A stretch of 64,000 bases of DNA from Gottfriedia solisilvae (GCF_002128405.1 NZ_NETJ01000001.1:372001-436000); one strand, 5' to 3'. Counted from the first letter of the stretch, positions 35,631-49,564 are shown. Numbers and translations: made by a program. The notes: generated by a model not told the origin, from the letters alone.

Positions 35631-38600
35631 TTACACTGAGAAGTATCTTCCGTCTTTATGTGAGAATACCATTGCTGTTACTGATGCTTCAGGTAGCATC
35701 ATAAAGCCTTCCGTCAGATTAATACCGATTTCATTTGGATTAATTAACTTAAATAATTTCTCTTGATCCTCTAAATTTGGACAAGCTGGATATCCAAACG
35801 AAACTCTGATTCCTTGATATTTTGCTTTAAAACGTTCCTGCATTGTAAAATCAGCTGCATCTGGGAAGCCCCATTTTTCTCTCATTAACATATGCGTTTT
35901 TTCTGCAAGTCCTTCTGCTAGCTCTAAAGCTAGGGAAAATAAAACATGACTTTTTAAATATTCTCCTTCTTCTTTCCATCTTTCAGCAATATTTCTCACC
36001 CTCGGACCTGATGTAACAGAGAAAAATCCAACATAGTCCATTTTTTCACCGACAGGGTTTAAGAAGTCACTAATACAAAGACCTGGCTCTTTTCTTTGTC
36101 GAGGAAATTGAAAACGTTCAATCGGTTTTGAAGTAATAGAATCATAAATTACCACATCATTTCCTTCACTTTGCGCAGGGAAGAATTGATAGATTACTTG
36201 ACAGTCAAAATATTCATTTCCATCTCTTAATAATTCCTGAACTAATTCATATAATTCCTGACCTCTTTCTTGTTTTTCCCATTTACCTTTCACACCTAAG
36301 TGGTGCCCAATTAACATTTGGTAGTTAATAAATGGAGCAACTTGTGAGACCGGAATATTTTTAATGACAGTTTTCTTTAATGACGAAGGAACTAGACAAT
36401 CAGACGGCTGAATGTTTGATCTAGTTGTATTGATTTCTACTTGCGGTAATTCAATGAATTGATTTTCATTATTTATTACCTTTTTATTTTCTATTAAATT
36501 TTGACGCTCAATTGGATTTACGATTTTATTTGCTAAATCTAATCCAGTCATCGCATCATTCGAATAAACAACTAAACCATCATAGATTGGTTGAATACGA
36601 TTATCTGTAAACTTTCTAGTTAGTGCTGCACCGCCTACTAAAATAGGAGTATCGATACCGGCATTTTTTAAATCCCCTGCAGTAATCACCATTTGTTGCG
36701 CAGATTTGACTAATAAACCTGATAAACCGATAATATCTGGTTCATTTTTACGAATTTGGGTTATTAAATCATCAGGTCGAATGTTGATTCCTAAATTGAT
36801 GACCTCAAACCCATTGTTCGTTAAAATAATATCTACTAAATTCTTCCCAATATCATGAACGTCACCTTTAACAGTTGCCAGTATCACTTTACCTTTACGA
36901 GAACTCTCAGTTACTTCCATAAATTGTTCCAGATATGTTACAGAAGCCTTCATAACTTCAGCACTTTGTAGTACTTCAGCAACGATTAGTTCATTATTGT
37001 TAAATAGTCTTCCAACTTCGTCCATACCTTTCATTAATGGTCCATTGATAATATTTAATGGTGAATCACCACGATCAATACAAAATTGTAAATCATCAAT
37101 TAATCCTTGCTTCGAACCTTCTATAATACATGCTGCAAGTCTTTCTTCAACAGGTAATTGTTCCTTAGGTTTTTCTTCCTTCTTAACTGAAAGACGAAAA
37201 TGTTCTACAAATCGATCTAATGTTTCTTGAGAAGTATTAAATAGTAATTCTTCTGCTAAATCACGTTCGACTTGCGGTATTGATGCAAATCTTTCTAATT
37301 TTTCGGTGTTCACAATGGCATAGTCTAACCCAGCTTTCGTTGAATGGTACAGAAAGACTGCGTTTAATACTTCACGTCCACTATTTGGAAGACCAAATGA
37401 GATATTACTTAATCCTAAAATGGTTAAACACTCAGGTAGTGCTTCTTTAATTAGACGTATTCCTTCAATCGTCGCTTTTGCAGAACCGATGTATTGAACA
37501 TCTCCAGTTCCTACTGGAAAAACAAGTGGATCAAAAATGATATCTGAAGGTCGAATATGATACTTTTCAGTTAATAATTGATAACTACGTTTTGCGATTT
37601 CCAATTTACGTTCCGCTGTTACTGCCATTCCATCTTCATCAATCGTTCCGACGACAACTGCAGCACCATACTTATGGATTAAAGGACAGATTTTTTCAAA
37701 TCGTTCTTCAGCATCTTCTAGATTAATAGAGTTTATAATTGCTTTACCTTGTATATACGTTAATGCGAGTTCAATTACTTTTTCATCAGTCGAGTCAATC
37801 ATAATTGGAACCTTTATTTTATTCACCAGTTGTTTTAGAAAATTCTCCATATCATCTAATTCTTCACGGTCAGGATCAGCCATACAAACATCGATGACAT
37901 GTGCACCTTTTTTAACTTGTGCTCTTGCGATTTCAGCTGCTTCCTCATATTTTCCATCAGCTATTAAATTCTTAAATTTTCTTGAGCCAATAACATTCGT
38001 TCTTTCACCAACGAATAATGGTCTCATACTATCATCATAAATAAGAGATTCTAAACCACTTACTGCATGATCTGTTCTCTTTTTTAATTGACGAGGTTTG
38101 ATTCCTGTAATAGCTTCTTTCATTGCTTTAATGTGTTCAGGTGTTGTGCCACAACAACCACCTAAAATATTGACCCAGCCTTGTTCGGCAAAATCACGTA
38201 CTTTGTATGCTAATGATTCCGGTGACTCATGATAATGTCCATCCTCATCAGGTAGACCTGCATTAGGATAACAAGATACATATGTTTCAGATAACTCAGA
38301 TAATGACCTCACATGGTCTCGCATAAATTCAGGACCAGTTGCACAGTTTAACCCAATAGAAATTGGCGAGATGTGCTCAATCGCTAAATAAAACGCATCG
38401 ATTGTTTGACCAGCAAGTGTTGTACCCATCGGTTCGATAGTGCCTGAAATCATTACTGGAATTGTTTTGTTTAACTCTTTAAAAGCATTACTTATTCCTA
38501 TACACGCAGCTTTAACATTTCTCATATCCTGACATGTTTCAACTAATAATAAGTCGACACCACCATTTAATAGTCCAATCGCCTGACGGAAATATGCAGT

Positions 38601-39008
38601 AATTAATTCCTCAAACGTAACGCCGCCAGTGACACTAATTGCTTTTGTCGTTGGGCCCATTGCACCAGCTACAAACACATTTTTCCCAGAAGAATCTACT
38701 GCAGCTTTCGCAATTTTTGCAGCTTTTTCATTTAATTCGATATCTAAATGCTGTAAATTGTAATCAGATAAAACAATATTTGTAGCACCGAATGTGTTTG
38801 TCTCAATAATATCTGAACCAGCTAGTATATATTCTTCATGGATTTCTTGAATGATATCTGGACGAGTGACAACTAAATATTCATTACAACCTTCTAGTTC
38901 TTCACCACCAAAATCTTCAGCTTGTAAATTTCTTTGTTGAATCATCGTTCCCATTGCTCCATCTAGGAGTAGAATACGTTCTTTTAATGCTGCCTCTAAT
39001 GCTTTCAT
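35631..39008 (-). CDS. metH: Cobalamin-dependent methionine synthase
   Basis: 1125 residues with the four MetH modules: homocysteine-binding barrel (about 1-300, zinc ligands in [13 protein letters not shown]), methyltetrahydrofolate-binding barrel (about 325-590), cobalamin cap and B12 domain (about 620-850, DVHDIGKN carrying the cobalt-binding His), and the C-terminal SAM reactivation domain (about 890-1125, [14 protein letters not shown]). It methylates homocysteine to methionine. It overlaps its upstream partner by 4 bases (ATGA) and is controlled by the SAM-I riboswitch. No metE is seen in this window. Confidence 0.96.
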   Translation of the reverse strand: MKALEAALKERILLLDGAMGTMIQQRNLQAEDFGGEELEGCNEYLVVTRPDIIQEIHEEYILAGSDIIETNTFGATNIVLSDYNLQHLDIELNEKAAKIAKAAVDSSGKNVFVAGAMGPTTKAISVTGGVTFEELITAYFRQAIGLLNGGVDLLLVETCQDMRNVKAACIGISNAFKELNKTIPVMISGTIEPMGTTLAGQTIDAFYLAIEHISPISIGLNCATGPEFMRDHVRSLSELSETYVSCYPNAGLPDEDGHYHESPESLAYKVRDFAEQGWVNILGGCCGTTPEHIKAMKEAITGIKPRQLKKRTDHAVSGLESLIYDDSMRPLFVGERTNVIGSRKFKNLIADGKYEEAAEIARAQVKKGAHVIDVCMADPDREELDDMENFLKQLVNKIKVPIMIDSTDEKVIELALTYIQGKAIINSINLEDAEERFEKICPLIHKYGAAVVVGTIDEDGMAVTAERKLEIAKRSYQLLTEKYHIRPSDIIFDPLVFPVGTGDVQYIGSAKATIEGIRLIKEALPECLTILGLSNISFGLPNSGREVLNAVFLYHSTKAGLDYAIVNTEKLERFASIPQVERDLAEELLFNTSQETLDRFVEHFRLSVKKEEKPKEQLPVEERLAACIIEGSKQGLIDDLQFCIDRGDSPLNIINGPLMKGMDEVGRLFNNNELIVAEVLQSAEVMKASVTYLEQFMEVTESSRKGKVILATVKGDVHDIGKNLVDIILTNNGFEVINLGINIRPDDLITQIRKNEPDIIGLSGLLVKSAQQMVITAGDLKNAGIDTPILVGGAALTRKFTDNRIQPIYDGLVVYSNDAMTGLDLANKIVNPIERQNLIENKKVINNENQFIELPQVEINTTRSNIQPSDCLVPSSLKKTVIKNIPVSQVAPFINYQMLIGHHLGVKGKWEKQERGQELYELVQELLRDGNEYFDCQVIYQFFPAQSEGNDVVIYDSITSKPIERFQFPRQRKEPGLCISDFLNPVGEKMDYVGFFSVTSGPRVRNIAERWKEEGEYLKSHVLFSLALELAEGLAEKTHMLMREKWGFPDAADFTMQERFKAKYQGIRVSFGYPACPNLEDQEKLFKLINPNEIGINLTEGFMMLPEASVTAMVFSHKDGRYFSV

Positions 39009-40831
39009 AATTGAATCTCCTCTTTTTTACGAGTTTTAGTGTATTGGATTAGTTCTTCAGTAATTTCATATTTTAAGAATGGAGTAATCAAATAGATTCC
39101 ATTAAATTTATCAATTGCATAATCTACAATTTCTTTTGCGATGTTTTTGCCTTCTTCAATTGCTAATAAAGGATCATTGATGTCAATTCGATTTCTAACT
39201 TCATCTGTTAAGGTAATTCCTGGTACTTCATAGTGAATAAAGTCAGCATTCTTTTTACTAATTAGTGGCATGATGCCAATAAATATTGGCTGATTGATAT
39301 GTCTCGTAGATTCATACAAACGATCGATTGTTTCTAAATCATAGACAGGCTGGGTTAAAAAGTAATCTGCCCCCGCTTCAACCTTCTTTTCTAGTCTTTT
39401 AATAGCAGCATCCATTTTCCTAACATTTGGATTAAATGCAGCGGCTACAGAAAATCTTGTACCGTTTCCTAAACTTTTTCCGGAATACAGTCTACCTTCA
39501 TTCATTTCTTTGATCATGCGAATAAGTTCAAACGAGGCAACATCATATACCGATGTAGCACCAGGGAAGTCACCTACTCTTGCAGGGTCACCAGTAATAG
39601 CTAATACTTCATTTAAACCTAAAGTCGATAGTCCCATTAAATGTGATTGAAGACCAATCATATTTCGATCTCGGCAAGTTAAATGTGTAAGAACAGGAAT
39701 ATTTAATCGTTGTAACATTGACGCTATGGCTACATTTGAAATCCTTGGTGAAGCTAACGGGTTATCTGCTAATGTGATTGCATCTGCTCCTGCGTTATTT
39801 AAAGCCTTTGCGCCTTCAAAAAATCGTCTAGTTTGTAATGTTTTCGGTGGATCCAGCTCAGCAATAATAGTAGTTCTCTGCTTTGCTTTCTCTGCTAGCG
39901 TTACATTTTTTTGTTCCGGCTGCTTTGGTATTTTTATTGTAATCGTTCGATTGTTGACTTCTTTTTTTGTGACAGGCTCTAAATTATCTATTTTATTGCG
40001 TAATGCGGCAATGTGTGCGGGTGTTGTACCACAACAACCACCAATTAAACGAACGCCTTGTTCAATAAAAGGTTTTGCCATATCTTCAAAATATTCTGGA
40101 TTCGATTTATATACGTATTTACCTTCTTCATACAAAGGAAGACCTGAGTTTGGAAATGCGGATAAAAATCCTTTTTTCGGTAAAGCAACCGTATTTAAAG
40201 ATTCAATCATATGAAGTGGACCTAAATGACAATTGATTCCGACTACATCCGCTCCTAAATCTACTAATTTAGGGAGGATTTTTTCAATATATTGACCGCT
40301 TTGCATCACACCGATTTCTTGTAAAGTCACTTGTGCAATGATTGGAATGTCTGTGCGCTCTCTAAGTAAGGTAACAGCATCATATAATTCATGTTCATCA
40401 TAAAAGGTCTCAAGCATGATTCCATCAACACCTTCTTCAAGTAAGGCAGATGCCTGCTCTAACAACATGATTTCTCTTTCTAACGGTGTTGCAAAGGTTG
40501 ACCCAATGTATTTCATACCACCAATACCACCTAGTATGAGTGCTCTTCCTTTAGATGCTTCTCTTGCATTTCTGACGGCCATTTGATTGATTTGTTTAAC
40601 TAATTTTTCCAATCCATGCTGTCTTAGTTTCCCAGCATTAGCTCCGTATGAATTTGTTTGAATGACCTCTGCACCAGCATTAATATATTGTTCATGAATA
40701 TGGATAATTCGATCTCGTTCAGTAATGTTTAGTTCTTCAAAACAACTATGTAATCCCCCAGAATATAACAGAGTCCCCATAGCTCCATCACCTAATACAA
40801 TTCCATTATTTAATTTTTCCAACAGTCCCAA
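39005..40831 (-). CDS. yitJ: Homocysteine S-methyltransferase / methylenetetrahydrofolate reductase fusion (YitJ-like)
   Basis: 608 residues. The N-terminal half (about 1-290) is a homocysteine methyltransferase barrel with zinc motif [14 protein letters not shown]. The C-terminal half (about 320-600) is a MetF-type methylenetetrahydrofolate reductase (LTHLTCRDRN, FLTQPVYDLE). It provides methyl-THF for the adjacent MetH and may also remethylate homocysteine. It starts at TTG 40831, with AAGGGAAG about 7 bases upstream. Directly downstream of the SAM-I riboswitch; first gene of the met operon. Confidence 0.94.
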   Translation of the reverse strand: MGLLEKLNNGIVLGDGAMGTLLYSGGLHSCFEELNITERDRIIHIHEQYINAGAEVIQTNSYGANAGKLRQHGLEKLVKQINQMAVRNAREASKGRALILGGIGGMKYIGSTFATPLEREIMLLEQASALLEEGVDGIMLETFYDEHELYDAVTLLRERTDIPIIAQVTLQEIGVMQSGQYIEKILPKLVDLGADVVGINCHLGPLHMIESLNTVALPKKGFLSAFPNSGLPLYEEGKYVYKSNPEYFEDMAKPFIEQGVRLIGGCCGTTPAHIAALRNKIDNLEPVTKKEVNNRTITIKIPKQPEQKNVTLAEKAKQRTTIIAELDPPKTLQTRRFFEGAKALNNAGADAITLADNPLASPRISNVAIASMLQRLNIPVLTHLTCRDRNMIGLQSHLMGLSTLGLNEVLAITGDPARVGDFPGATSVYDVASFELIRMIKEMNEGRLYSGKSLGNGTRFSVAAAFNPNVRKMDAAIKRLEKKVEAGADYFLTQPVYDLETIDRLYESTRHINQPIFIGIMPLISKKNADFIHYEVPGITLTDEVRNRIDINDPLLAIEEGKNIAKEIVDYAIDKFNGIYLITPFLKYEITEELIQYTKTRKKEEIQL

Positions 40832-40851
40832 TTGATCACTTCCCTTACATA

Positions 40852-41011
40852 CAAAAATAAAAACGCCATTCTTTCTAAAATGAAAGAATGACGTTATCTA
40901 CAATCCACGCCTTATCTCTCATGTTAAAAACATGCTGGATTTAGCACTTTTTAGCTAAAGCTAAAGTTGCCGGGTTTCAAAGGGCCAGTCCCTCCACCAC
41001 TCTCGATAAGG
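40852..41011 (-). promoter_or_regulatory. SAM-I (S-box) riboswitch with terminator
   Basis: The aptamer runs 41011 to about 40910 on the minus strand. P1 is CCTTATC / GATAAGG; the conserved GAGGGACTGGCCC and GAAACCCGGCAAC core follows. The expression platform contains the terminator AACGTCATTCTTTC-ATTTTA-GAAAGAATGGCGTT followed by a T-rich tract at about 40852-40861. SAM binding is expected to favour termination, shutting off yitJ-metH(-metA). The promoter should lie in 41020-41150; no convincing -35/-10 pair was found. Confidence 0.96.
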
Positions 41012-41173
41012 AATATTCAGTTATTTTTAATATGACTAGTGTACTATACTTAGCCAATTAAAGAAACATATTTTATGAAAATTTGAAAAATGGACATAAT
41101 TTATTATTTTTCGAATCACTTAGTTTACATAATAATATTATTTTATAAAAAAATGAAACTATACATAATAAAA

Positions 41174-43048
41174 TTATTTTTGAACATAATGCGCTAATGC
41201 GAGTAATGGATATATATGTTGATAACTATGATAATGAATATAAAAACCACCCGGTAAACCTAGACCTGTTGGATACATTACTTCTTTTTTTGTTTTATCT
41301 TTTTGAGCCAGTAAATATTGGATCCCTCTATTTATCACTTCATCATCTTTATCTACAATCGTTAATAAGGCATCAACAGCCCATGCTGTTTGACTAGGAG
41401 TACTATACTTTAGCGGTACATAGCTTTTCTTTACAGCCGAATAACCAGACTCTCCCCAACCTCCATCATCATTTTGCACACTGATAAGCCATTTAGCAGC
41501 CTTTTGAATTGCTTCATGATTCTTTGGGATTCCGATTGATCGTAGTCCAGTGATAGCCGCCCATGTTCCATAAATATAACAAATTCCCCATCTGCCATAC
41601 CAGCTACCATTTTTTTCTTGATGCTCTAAAATCCATTCGATCGCCTTTTTAACTTGTTCATCTTTTCCATCAATTGTTGTATAGTTCCCAATAAACTCTA
41701 AAACACGACCTGTTAAATCTGCCGTCGATGGGTCAATGATAGCATCCTTGGCATTTTCAATCGGTAAATAAGTTAACCATTTATTTGTTACATCTTTTTC
41801 AAATGCGCCCCAACCACCATCATGATTTTGCAAACCCAATAAAAACTGAATCCCTTTTTGCCATTTTTCAAGTTGGGTTGAGTCTGAGATTGCACTTCTT
41901 GTTAATGCCCTTAATGCTGCACTTGTATCATCATTATCTGGAATAAATGAATTTACTTCCGAAAATCCCCAACCTCCAGGACTGATTTTTTTTGCATGCT
42001 TCGACCAATCACCTTTTAAGATTTGCTGTTTTTTATTTAAATAATCAACGGATTTTTTAATTAATGTATCTGTCGGGAAAACGCCTGCTTCTTGTAATGC
42101 ATAAGAAAGTAACGCTGTATCCCAAACCTGTGAGGGAGAATTTTGAATGTGAATACCGTCTTCGGTTTCAAATGAATATGAGATTAAACCACTTAATGCT
42201 TGTTGAATTTCATTTGAGCTAGTTTCATAGCCAAGAGCTAATAATGCATAAATCATATAAAATGTTGAAGTAGCGTAGCTATAAAATGTACCGTTTGTTT
42301 CAATTCTTTCTAATATAAATTTTTCTGCTTTTTCATATCCTTTATCATGAAAATATAGCGGATATGAGGCAAGCTTCTTACCCTCTTCTACTAAAAAGTG
42401 AAAAAATGAATCTCTCTCATCGTCAAACCACTCGATCTCTTTAGTAGCATGTAAATGATCTAGATTAATTGGATGATTAGATTTAATATTATATCGTTTA
42501 TTAATACATAAAATCATTGGAATTAAATGAACTCGGGCATAACTACATAGTTCAAATAAACTGAGAGGAAAATTGTTTGGGAGTAGAAAGTAGCTCATCG
42601 GAAAATGAAAGAATGTTGGATATTGAATGAATCCATGTATCGCTAGTATCATTTTTGTCATAAAATGTACTTTTCCCAGTCCACCATTGGAAAGTATAAA
42701 TTTTTCAGCTTTCTTCATATTAAGATGGTCTTTTTCTAATGTGTTAGAAACTAATAATGCAACATATGCTTGAACAGTCGCAGATAGATTCCCATTTTCT
42801 TCATCTTCATATAATTTCCATGAGCCATTTTCTTCTTGTAACTTGATCAAGCGTTTTGCAATTTTTTCACATAACTCTTTTTCTTTATCTAATAATGCTA
42901 AATCATTTAACAGAATTAACATAAAGCAATCTGTCATAATCGACCCTTCAAAACAATATTCCCAGGACCCATCTGCTTTCTGATCTTTTCTTAATATATT
43001 AATGCGCTCATTTAAATTTTGAATAACTTCTTCCTCGAGGTTCAACAT
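41174..43048 (-). CDS. shc: Squalene-hopene / sporulenol-type triterpene cyclase
   Basis: The 624-residue class II terpene cyclase has the protonating acid motif DNDDTS at residues 371-376 (DXDD type) and many QW repeats (for example QNHDGGWGAF, NGSWYGRWG, QNDDGGWGESG). It makes hopene from squalene or, in Bacillus, sporulenol from tetraprenyl-curcumene; length and context do not decide between them. Membrane-associated. ATG at 43048 follows GAGGTG. It forms a two-gene run with the small membrane protein upstream. Confidence 0.92.
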   Translation of the reverse strand: MLNLEEEVIQNLNERINILRKDQKADGSWEYCFEGSIMTDCFMLILLNDLALLDKEKELCEKIAKRLIKLQEENGSWKLYEDEENGNLSATVQAYVALLVSNTLEKDHLNMKKAEKFILSNGGLGKVHFMTKMILAIHGFIQYPTFFHFPMSYFLLPNNFPLSLFELCSYARVHLIPMILCINKRYNIKSNHPINLDHLHATKEIEWFDDERDSFFHFLVEEGKKLASYPLYFHDKGYEKAEKFILERIETNGTFYSYATSTFYMIYALLALGYETSSNEIQQALSGLISYSFETEDGIHIQNSPSQVWDTALLSYALQEAGVFPTDTLIKKSVDYLNKKQQILKGDWSKHAKKISPGGWGFSEVNSFIPDNDDTSAALRALTRSAISDSTQLEKWQKGIQFLLGLQNHDGGWGAFEKDVTNKWLTYLPIENAKDAIIDPSTADLTGRVLEFIGNYTTIDGKDEQVKKAIEWILEHQEKNGSWYGRWGICYIYGTWAAITGLRSIGIPKNHEAIQKAAKWLISVQNDDGGWGESGYSAVKKSYVPLKYSTPSQTAWAVDALLTIVDKDDEVINRGIQYLLAQKDKTKKEVMYPTGLGLPGGFYIHYHSYQHIYPLLALAHYVQK

Positions 43049-43071
43049 TTTCACCTCAAATCCTTCAAGAT

Positions 43072-43353
43072 TTAAGTATGATGGTATTTATCCATCCTAC
43101 TTTTCTTTTCACTAGATTCACCTTCAATGTCAACCAATCTCTTATTCTTTACTTTAATTTCAGAAACCAAGCTTAAAATAAATACAAAAAGACTCAAAGG
43201 GAAGACAATGATTTTATAGCCAAACAAGGTAAAAGCAGGAAGAATATCCAGAAAATAACCTAATGAAAATAAAAATATAACTAGTAATATATTAACCCCT
43301 ATTACTGTGAGTAAAGCTTTAAATGCTGATTTTGAGCTAATTGAATACTTCAA
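43072..43353 (-). CDS. Small two-TM membrane protein
   Basis: 93 residues with two membrane segments (ALLTVIGVNILLVIFLFSLG and YKIIVFPLSLFVFILSLVS) and a charged C-terminus (SEKKSRMDKYHHT). It has no family I recognise. TTG at 43353 is favoured because GGAG lies 9 bases upstream; a GTG three codons earlier touches the ribosome site. It ends 24 bases before the cyclase gene, so an accessory role in triterpenoid production is possible but unproven. Confidence 0.65.
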   Translation of the reverse strand: MKYSISSKSAFKALLTVIGVNILLVIFLFSLGYFLDILPAFTLFGYKIIVFPLSLFVFILSLVSEIKVKNKRLVDIEGESSEKKSRMDKYHHT

Positions 43354-43452
43354 AATGATCACACTCCATTACAAATCTATGTTAATCATAGAAAAATCAT
43401 GAATGGAAAAACCATTTTCGTTAGGAATATGTGAACGTTTGTTAGACATAAT

Positions 43453-43486
43453 AAAAAACTCGTAAACAATTTTAATTGTTTACGAG
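43453..43486 (-). terminator. Terminator of the hut operon
   Basis: CTCGTAAACAATT / AATTGTTTACGAG stem followed by T6 on the minus strand, 7 bases after the hutG stop. Confidence 0.92.
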
Positions 43487-43492
43487 CTTTAT

Positions 43493-45701
<2,209 letters not shown>

Positions 45702-45707
45702 TTACAC

Positions 45708-47366
45708 CTACTTCATCATTGGGATATTAACGCCTTTTTCTTTCGCCGTTTCAACTGCTAAATCATAACCAGCATCAACGTGACGAACAACACCCATTCC
45801 TGGATCTGATGTTAATACTCTTTCGATACGTTTTGCAGCTGCATCTGTTCCATCTGCAACTATAACCATACCAGCATGTAAAGAGTAACCCATTCCAACA
45901 CCACCACCGTGATGTACACTTACCCAGCTAGCGCCATTTACTCCATTAATTAGAGCATTTAGAATTGGCCAGTCAGCTACAGCGTCACTGCCGTCTTTCA
46001 TGCTTTCAGTTTCACGGTTTGGAGAAGCTACTGAACCACAGTCTAAGTGGTCACGACCAATTACGATAGGCGCTTTTAACTCACCATTTTTAACCATTTC
46101 ATTAATGATTTTTCCGAATTTAGCACGCTCACCGTATCCTAACCAACAAATACGAGATGGTAAACCTTGGAATGCAACCTTTTCACGCGCCATACGAATC
46201 CAGTTACATAAGTGTTCGTTATCTGCAAACTCACGAAGAATGACTTCATCTGTTTTGTAAATATCTTCTGGATCTCCAGAAAGAGCTACCCAACGGAAAG
46301 GTCCTTTTCCTTCACAAAATAATGGACGAATAAATGCAGGTACAAAGCCTGGGAAATCAAATGCATTTTTAACGCCTTCATCAAATGCAACCTGACGGAT
46401 ATTATTACCATAATCAAAAGTAATTGCTCCACGTTGTTGCATTGCTAACATTGCTTCAACATGTACAGCCATACTATGTTTAGCTTGTTTAATCAATTCA
46501 TCTGGATTTTCCATACGAAGTGTTTTTGCTTCTTCCATCGTCATTCCAATTGGTAAATAACCATTTAATGGATCATGAGCTGAAGTTTGGTCAGTAATTA
46601 AATCTGGTACAAAGTTACGTGCTACTAATTCTGGTAAAATTTCAGCTGCATTACCAACTAAACCGATTGCAAGAGCTTTACCTTCATTTTTAGCGTCAGT
46701 TGCAAGTTGTAAAGCCTCTTCTAATGAATGAGTTAAAACATCACAATATCTTGTATCGATACGACGTTGAATTCTCGTTTCATCAACATCAATACCAATG
46801 ACAACTCCACCATTCATTGTTACTGCTAGTGGTTGTGCTCCGCCCATACCACCAAGTCCAGCAGTTAATGTGATTGTACCTTTTAAGCTTCCACCGAAAT
46901 GTTGTTTTGCTGCTTCTCCAAATGTCTCGTAAGTTCCTTGAAGAATTCCTTGTGTTCCAATGTAAATCCAGCTTCCTGCTGTCATTTGGCCATACATCAT
47001 TAATCCTTTTTCATCTAATTCACGGAAATGCTCCCAAGTAGCCCATTTTGGTACTAAATTTGAATTAGCTAATAATACACGTGGTGCATCTTCATGTGAT
47101 TTAAAAATTGCGACTGGTTTACCAGATTGAACTAGTAAAGTTTCATCGTTCTCTAATTTTTTTAATGACTCAACAATTGCATCGAAGCTTTCCCAGTTTC
47201 TTGCTGCTTTCCCAATACCACCATAAACAACTAAATCTTCTGGTCTTTCTGCTACTTCCTCATCTAAGTTATTTAATAACATGCGAAGTGCTGCTTCTTG
47301 AACCCAACCTTTTGTATTTAATTCAGTTCCTGTTGGTGCTTTTAGTGCTCCTTTAATCAGTTCCAT
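45708..47366 (-). CDS. hutU: Urocanate hydratase
   Basis: The 552-residue NAD-dependent enzyme hydrates urocanate to imidazolonepropionate. [14 protein letters not shown] (NAD-binding) and the active-site region [15 protein letters not shown] with its conserved Cys are visible, as is [18 protein letters not shown] at 47366 has AAAGGTGGG upstream; the GTG four codons earlier overlaps the ribosome site. Confidence 0.97.
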   Translation of the reverse strand: MELIKGALKAPTGTELNTKGWVQEAALRMLLNNLDEEVAERPEDLVVYGGIGKAARNWESFDAIVESLKKLENDETLLVQSGKPVAIFKSHEDAPRVLLANSNLVPKWATWEHFRELDEKGLMMYGQMTAGSWIYIGTQGILQGTYETFGEAAKQHFGGSLKGTITLTAGLGGMGGAQPLAVTMNGGVVIGIDVDETRIQRRIDTRYCDVLTHSLEEALQLATDAKNEGKALAIGLVGNAAEILPELVARNFVPDLITDQTSAHDPLNGYLPIGMTMEEAKTLRMENPDELIKQAKHSMAVHVEAMLAMQQRGAITFDYGNNIRQVAFDEGVKNAFDFPGFVPAFIRPLFCEGKGPFRWVALSGDPEDIYKTDEVILREFADNEHLCNWIRMAREKVAFQGLPSRICWLGYGERAKFGKIINEMVKNGELKAPIVIGRDHLDCGSVASPNRETESMKDGSDAVADWPILNALINGVNGASWVSVHHGGGVGMGYSLHAGMVIVADGTDAAAKRIERVLTSDPGMGVVRHVDAGYDLAVETAKEKGVNIPMMK

Positions 47367-47384
47367 TTGATTACCCACCTTTTT

Positions 47385-48893
47385 TTATATTTGTTTTTGT
47401 CCTACAAAACGATCTGAGACGAAATTTTCTTTTAAATAACTAGTTAATTTTTCAATATCAGTTGAAAACACACGATCCTTCGTAATTGAAGGTACTGTTT
47501 TACGTGCATCTTCCATAAATCTACGTGTGATGACAGACATTTTTTCAACGCCTTTATACTCAACGCCTTGCATTGCACAAATACATTCAATTGCTAATAC
47601 TCTTCTTGCATTTTGCAGAATTTGATAAGCGTGACGTGCCCCAATAGTTCCCATACTTACATGGTCTTCTTGGTTAGCTGATGAAGGAATTGAATCTACA
47701 CTTGCAGGATGAGCTAACGTTTTATTTTCAGAAACTAAAGCAGCTGCTACATACTGCATGATCATTGCTCCAGATTGTAAACCTGGCTCTGGACTTAAAA
47801 ATGCAGGTAAATCGTTTAACTGAGGATTAACTAATCTCTCAATTCTACGTTCAGAGATATTAGCTAATTCTGCGATACCTAGTTTGAAGAAGTCCATTGC
47901 AAATGCGATTGGCTGACCGTGGAAGTTCCCACCTGAAAACACATCATCACCAAATAATAATGGATTATCAGTAGCCGCATTCATTTCTATTTCTAATTTT
48001 TCTTTCACATAATTAAGTACTTGCCAGCTTGCTCCATGAACTTGAGGAATACACCTTAATGTATACGCATCTTGCACACGAATTTCACCTTGTTTTGTCG
48101 TTAACTGACTAGTCGATAAAATGTTTCGATAGCGCTCTGCTACTTGGATTTGTTCCTTAAATCCACGAGCAAAATGAATTCTTTCATCAAATACATCTGT
48201 AATTCCTTGTAAGGCTTCAAAAGTAATCGAAGAAATTAATTCACTTTGGTAAGCAAGTTCTTCACCTTCGATATACGTTAAAATGCCCATCGCTGTCATT
48301 GCTTGCGTACCATTAATTAGAGCTAACCCTTCTTTAGCTTCTAAAGTAATCGGTAAAATTCCTTCTTTTGCTAATGCTTCTTTTGTTTCCATTCGGTTAC
48401 CTTTATAGAAAACCTCACCTTCACCAAGTAAAACTAGTGCTAAGTGTGATAATGGTGCTAAATCTCCACTAGCTCCAAGAGATCCTTGAGATGGAATTAC
48501 AGGATGAATATGAGCATTAATTAATGAAAGTAATTTTTCAACAACAATTAAACGCACACCAGAATGGCCTTTTAACATTGTATTTGCACGAAGAACTAAC
48601 ATCGCTCTTGAAACTAACTCAGGGAATGGTTCACCAACTCCACAAGCATGTGATGCGATCAAATTATATTGAAGAGCAGAAACGTTTTCCTTTGCAATAA
48701 ATACATCACTAAATTTACCGAAACCAGTTGTAATTCCATAAACAACCTCGCCATTATCAACGATTTGTTCTACTTTTTCTCTGCATTTTTTTACAGCATG
48801 TAAGCTGTCATCACTTGCTTGCACATAAACATTTTCAAATAAAATTCGTTTCATCTGATCCATTGTTAAACTATTACCAGTTAACGTTACCAT
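47385..48893 (-). CDS. hutH: Histidine ammonia-lyase
   Basis: 502 residues. The MIO cofactor triad is Ala141-Ser142-Gly143 ([12 protein letters not shown]), made autocatalytically. It deaminates histidine to urocanate. ATG at 48893 follows GGAGGTG by 7 bases; the longer frame is not supported. Its mRNA leader holds the HutP attenuator (48915-48993). Confidence 0.97.
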   Translation of the reverse strand: MVTLTGNSLTMDQMKRILFENVYVQASDDSLHAVKKCREKVEQIVDNGEVVYGITTGFGKFSDVFIAKENVSALQYNLIASHACGVGEPFPELVSRAMLVLRANTMLKGHSGVRLIVVEKLLSLINAHIHPVIPSQGSLGASGDLAPLSHLALVLLGEGEVFYKGNRMETKEALAKEGILPITLEAKEGLALINGTQAMTAMGILTYIEGEELAYQSELISSITFEALQGITDVFDERIHFARGFKEQIQVAERYRNILSTSQLTTKQGEIRVQDAYTLRCIPQVHGASWQVLNYVKEKLEIEMNAATDNPLLFGDDVFSGGNFHGQPIAFAMDFFKLGIAELANISERRIERLVNPQLNDLPAFLSPEPGLQSGAMIMQYVAAALVSENKTLAHPASVDSIPSSANQEDHVSMGTIGARHAYQILQNARRVLAIECICAMQGVEYKGVEKMSVITRRFMEDARKTVPSITKDRVFSTDIEKLTSYLKENFVSDRFVGQKQI

Positions 48894-48914
48894 TCTTAGC
48901 ACCTCCAAATTTGG

Positions 48915-48993
48915 TTAAAAAACGCAGAAAGAGGCTATGCAACGTAAATAATCATTTACGAAACATAGCCCCCTATAATCTCTAATAAACTAT
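48915..48993 (-). promoter_or_regulatory. HutP-dependent attenuator between hutP and hutH
   Basis: A terminator hairpin (GGCTATG ... CGTAAAT-gatt-ATTTACG ... CATAGCC, then CTTTCTGCGTTTTTT) is preceded by TAG-n5-TAG-n6-TAG (in the 18-mer complementary to TAATCTCTAATAAACTAT at 48976-48993 and the next bases). HutP with histidine binds spaced UAG triplets and prevents the terminator from forming; this is established in B. subtilis. Confidence 0.88.
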
Positions 48994-48999
48994 GGGCAT

Positions 49000-49431
49000 T
49001 TAAATATGATTGATACCAAGACCGGCAGATTCATGCTCAGATCCCTTGATCGGCGCACCGATTGTACCGTATAAAGCGACAGCAATCCAGTCACCTTCAT
49101 TCGCATTTTTATAAGGTTTTCCTCTAACGACAGCAAATCGAAGACCAACTGTTCTGAGTACGCCACCTAACTGCAAATGACCTCTTGTGACACCTTGAAT
49201 TGCTTCTAAAATTGCATGATATAACGAATGAACTTCTCTATACAAAGCCCCATTTATTACACCATTCTGTTTGGCAGCGGTTTCAATTGCAGCTACAATT
49301 TTTTGTGAATCCATTGTACCAACCTTACCAACACACCAAACGACATTTTCATTAAGATTAATTAGTTCTTCTTCTTCAGTCAAAGCAAGCATCATTGCTG
49401 TTCGACCAATTCGTAGACTTTGCTCTGCCAT
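49000..49431 (-). CDS. hutP: HutP antiterminator
   Basis: 143 residues, nearly the full length of HutP. It binds histidine and Mg2+ and then the hut leader RNA to prevent termination. N-terminal [18 protein letters not shown] and C-terminal [20 protein letters not shown] match the family. ATG at 49431 follows AGAGGT. First gene of the hut operon, preceded by a good SigA promoter. Confidence 0.96.
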   Translation of the reverse strand: MAEQSLRIGRTAMMLALTEEEELINLNENVVWCVGKVGTMDSQKIVAAIETAAKQNGVINGALYREVHSLYHAILEAIQGVTRGHLQLGGVLRTVGLRFAVVRGKPYKNANEGDWIAVALYGTIGAPIKGSEHESAGLGINHI

Positions 49432-49451
49432 GTGCTATTACCTCTTATGCT

Positions 49452-49509
49452 TAATCTCTAATAAACTATTATCTATTTCAAGTATATGCTAATAATTACT
49501 AAACTTCAA
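49452..49509 (-). promoter_or_regulatory. hut promoter and second copy of the HutP-site sequence
   Basis: Minus-strand -35 TTGAAG (49509-49504), 17 bp, -10 TATACT (49486-49481). The 18-bp sequence TAATCTCTAATAAACTAT (plus strand, 49452-49469) is identical to that in the hutP-hutH attenuator and lies in the hutP leader. Confidence 0.7.
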
Positions 49510-49529
49510 TATTTTCAGATTATTATTCT

Positions 49530-49564
49530 AAAAAAAATCGCAGATTCATTATATCTGCGATTTT
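49530..49564 (-). terminator. Terminator of the acyl-CoA ligase gene
   Basis: AATCGCAGA / TCTGCGATT stem followed by a T run on the minus strand. Confidence 0.9.

Noticed and set aside
39726-40214. Plus-strand open frame of 162 codons inside the MTHFR-fusion gene
   Set aside because: Antisense to a strongly supported 608-residue enzyme; no ribosome site or family.
40832-41173. T-box or other riboswitch in place of SAM-I
   Set aside because: The GAGGGACTGGCCC/CCGGCAAC core and P1 pairing are specific to the SAM-I class.
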